Source: Flavisolibacter sp.
GTDB taxonomy: Bacteria; Bacteroidota; Bacteroidia; Chitinophagales; Chitinophagaceae
Direction of reading: 5' to 3'
DNA length: 7,126 nt
Assembly: GCA_025936195.1 (NCBI GenBank)
Contig: JAICTW010000122.1
Span: 1 to 7,126, forward strand
In this document: positions 6,990-7,126 of the stretch, piece by piece
Layout of the letters: the number at the start of each line of letters is the position of its first letter
Position numbering within the stretch: position 1 is the stretch's first letter
Notes under the pieces: generated by a model
What the model saw: the letters and a program-made list of their open reading frames with translations, nothing else
Told to the model about the DNA's origin: nothing
Databases searched by the model: none
Program-made: the position numbers and the translations under genes

Positions 6990-7003
6990 AACGTACAAGA
7001 GTG
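6990..7003 (-). repeat. Right arm of 14-bp inverted repeat
   Basis: AACGTACAAGAGTG on the plus strand is the exact reverse complement of 6727-6740. On the minus strand the arm overlaps TACGTTTG (6995-6988), which fits the Bacteroidota -7 box, but no TTG lies at the -33 distance and no minus-strand gene follows. Confidence 0.8.
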
Positions 7004-7126
7004 CGATGGCGCCTGCTGCGCCACAGGCTGCAACAGCAGATGAAAGCAGCAGTACAGCTAAGTACAAGACGACACTTTATTTAAAGAACTATTCAAAAAA
7101 ATAGTAAACCCACCCAAGTAATCTAA

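Larger units (their letters stand above)
6396..7126. other. Long non-coding, hairpin-rich stretch
   Basis: I see no convincing gene in these 731 bases. The first part (6396-6700) is very AT-rich, with T-runs, two AT palindromes (6422-6432 and 6513-6528) and a longer hairpin (6561-6607). The second part (6700-7126) contains a 14-bp inverted repeat (6727-6740 with 6990-7003) enclosing three short GC-rich hairpins. A 32-codon open frame (7006-7104, plus) follows the right arm; it starts Ala/Pro/Ser-rich and ends Lys/Tyr-rich, and has no recognisable promoter. The stretch reads as an intergenic repeat region. A partial gene entering from the right is not seen. Confidence 0.65.

Noticed and set aside
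1..7126. tRNA, rRNA, CRISPR array, transposase, prophage or toxin-antitoxin genes
   Set aside because: A read of both strands showed no T-loop/cloverleaf pattern, no regularly spaced repeats of CRISPR type and no recognisable mobile-element proteins.

Overview
The window looks like chromosomal DNA of a member of the Bacteroidota, most likely near Chitinophagales/Sphingobacteriales. The evidence is an AT-leaning composition, a DUF4954-type beta-helix protein, a signal peptide ending in A-Q, a small Ser/Thr-rich lipoprotein, and promoters of the Bacteroidota form TTG-N19-TAnnTTTG in place of Shine-Dalgarno signals. The lineage is inferred from these traits, not from a database match.

Layout from left to right. 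Bases 1-2161 (minus) are the first 720 codons of a large secreted, probably outer-membrane beta-rich protein. It has no stop in the window, continues past base 1, and seems to start at TTG. Bases 2162-2516 are a divergent intergenic region with a -7 box for each flanking gene. Bases 2517-4718 (plus) encode a 733-residue cytoplasmic left-handed beta-helix protein (DUF4954 type), whose promoter lies so close to the ATG that the mRNA is probably leaderless. A strong hairpin at 4723-4749 separates it from a convergent 73-residue lipoprotein (4769-4990, minus) with three exact copies of DTGMNKM. Next, on the minus strand, is der/engA (5088-6395), the double GTPase of large ribosomal subunit assembly. 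Bases 6396-7126 hold no convincing gene. They are rich in hairpins and contain a 14-bp exact inverted repeat about 250 bp apart, as in a dispersed intergenic repeat or a small non-coding element.

I see no shared pathway among the genes. der is housekeeping, the DUF4954 protein and the large surface protein are lineage-typical proteins of unknown role, and the lipoprotein has its own promoter and shares a terminator with its convergent neighbour. I found no phage, CRISPR, toxin-antitoxin, tRNA or rRNA. Nothing here amounts to a clear new system. The points most worth following up are the uncharacterised large surface protein, the DUF4954 protein, the Met-rich repeat lipoprotein and the inverted-repeat region at the right end.
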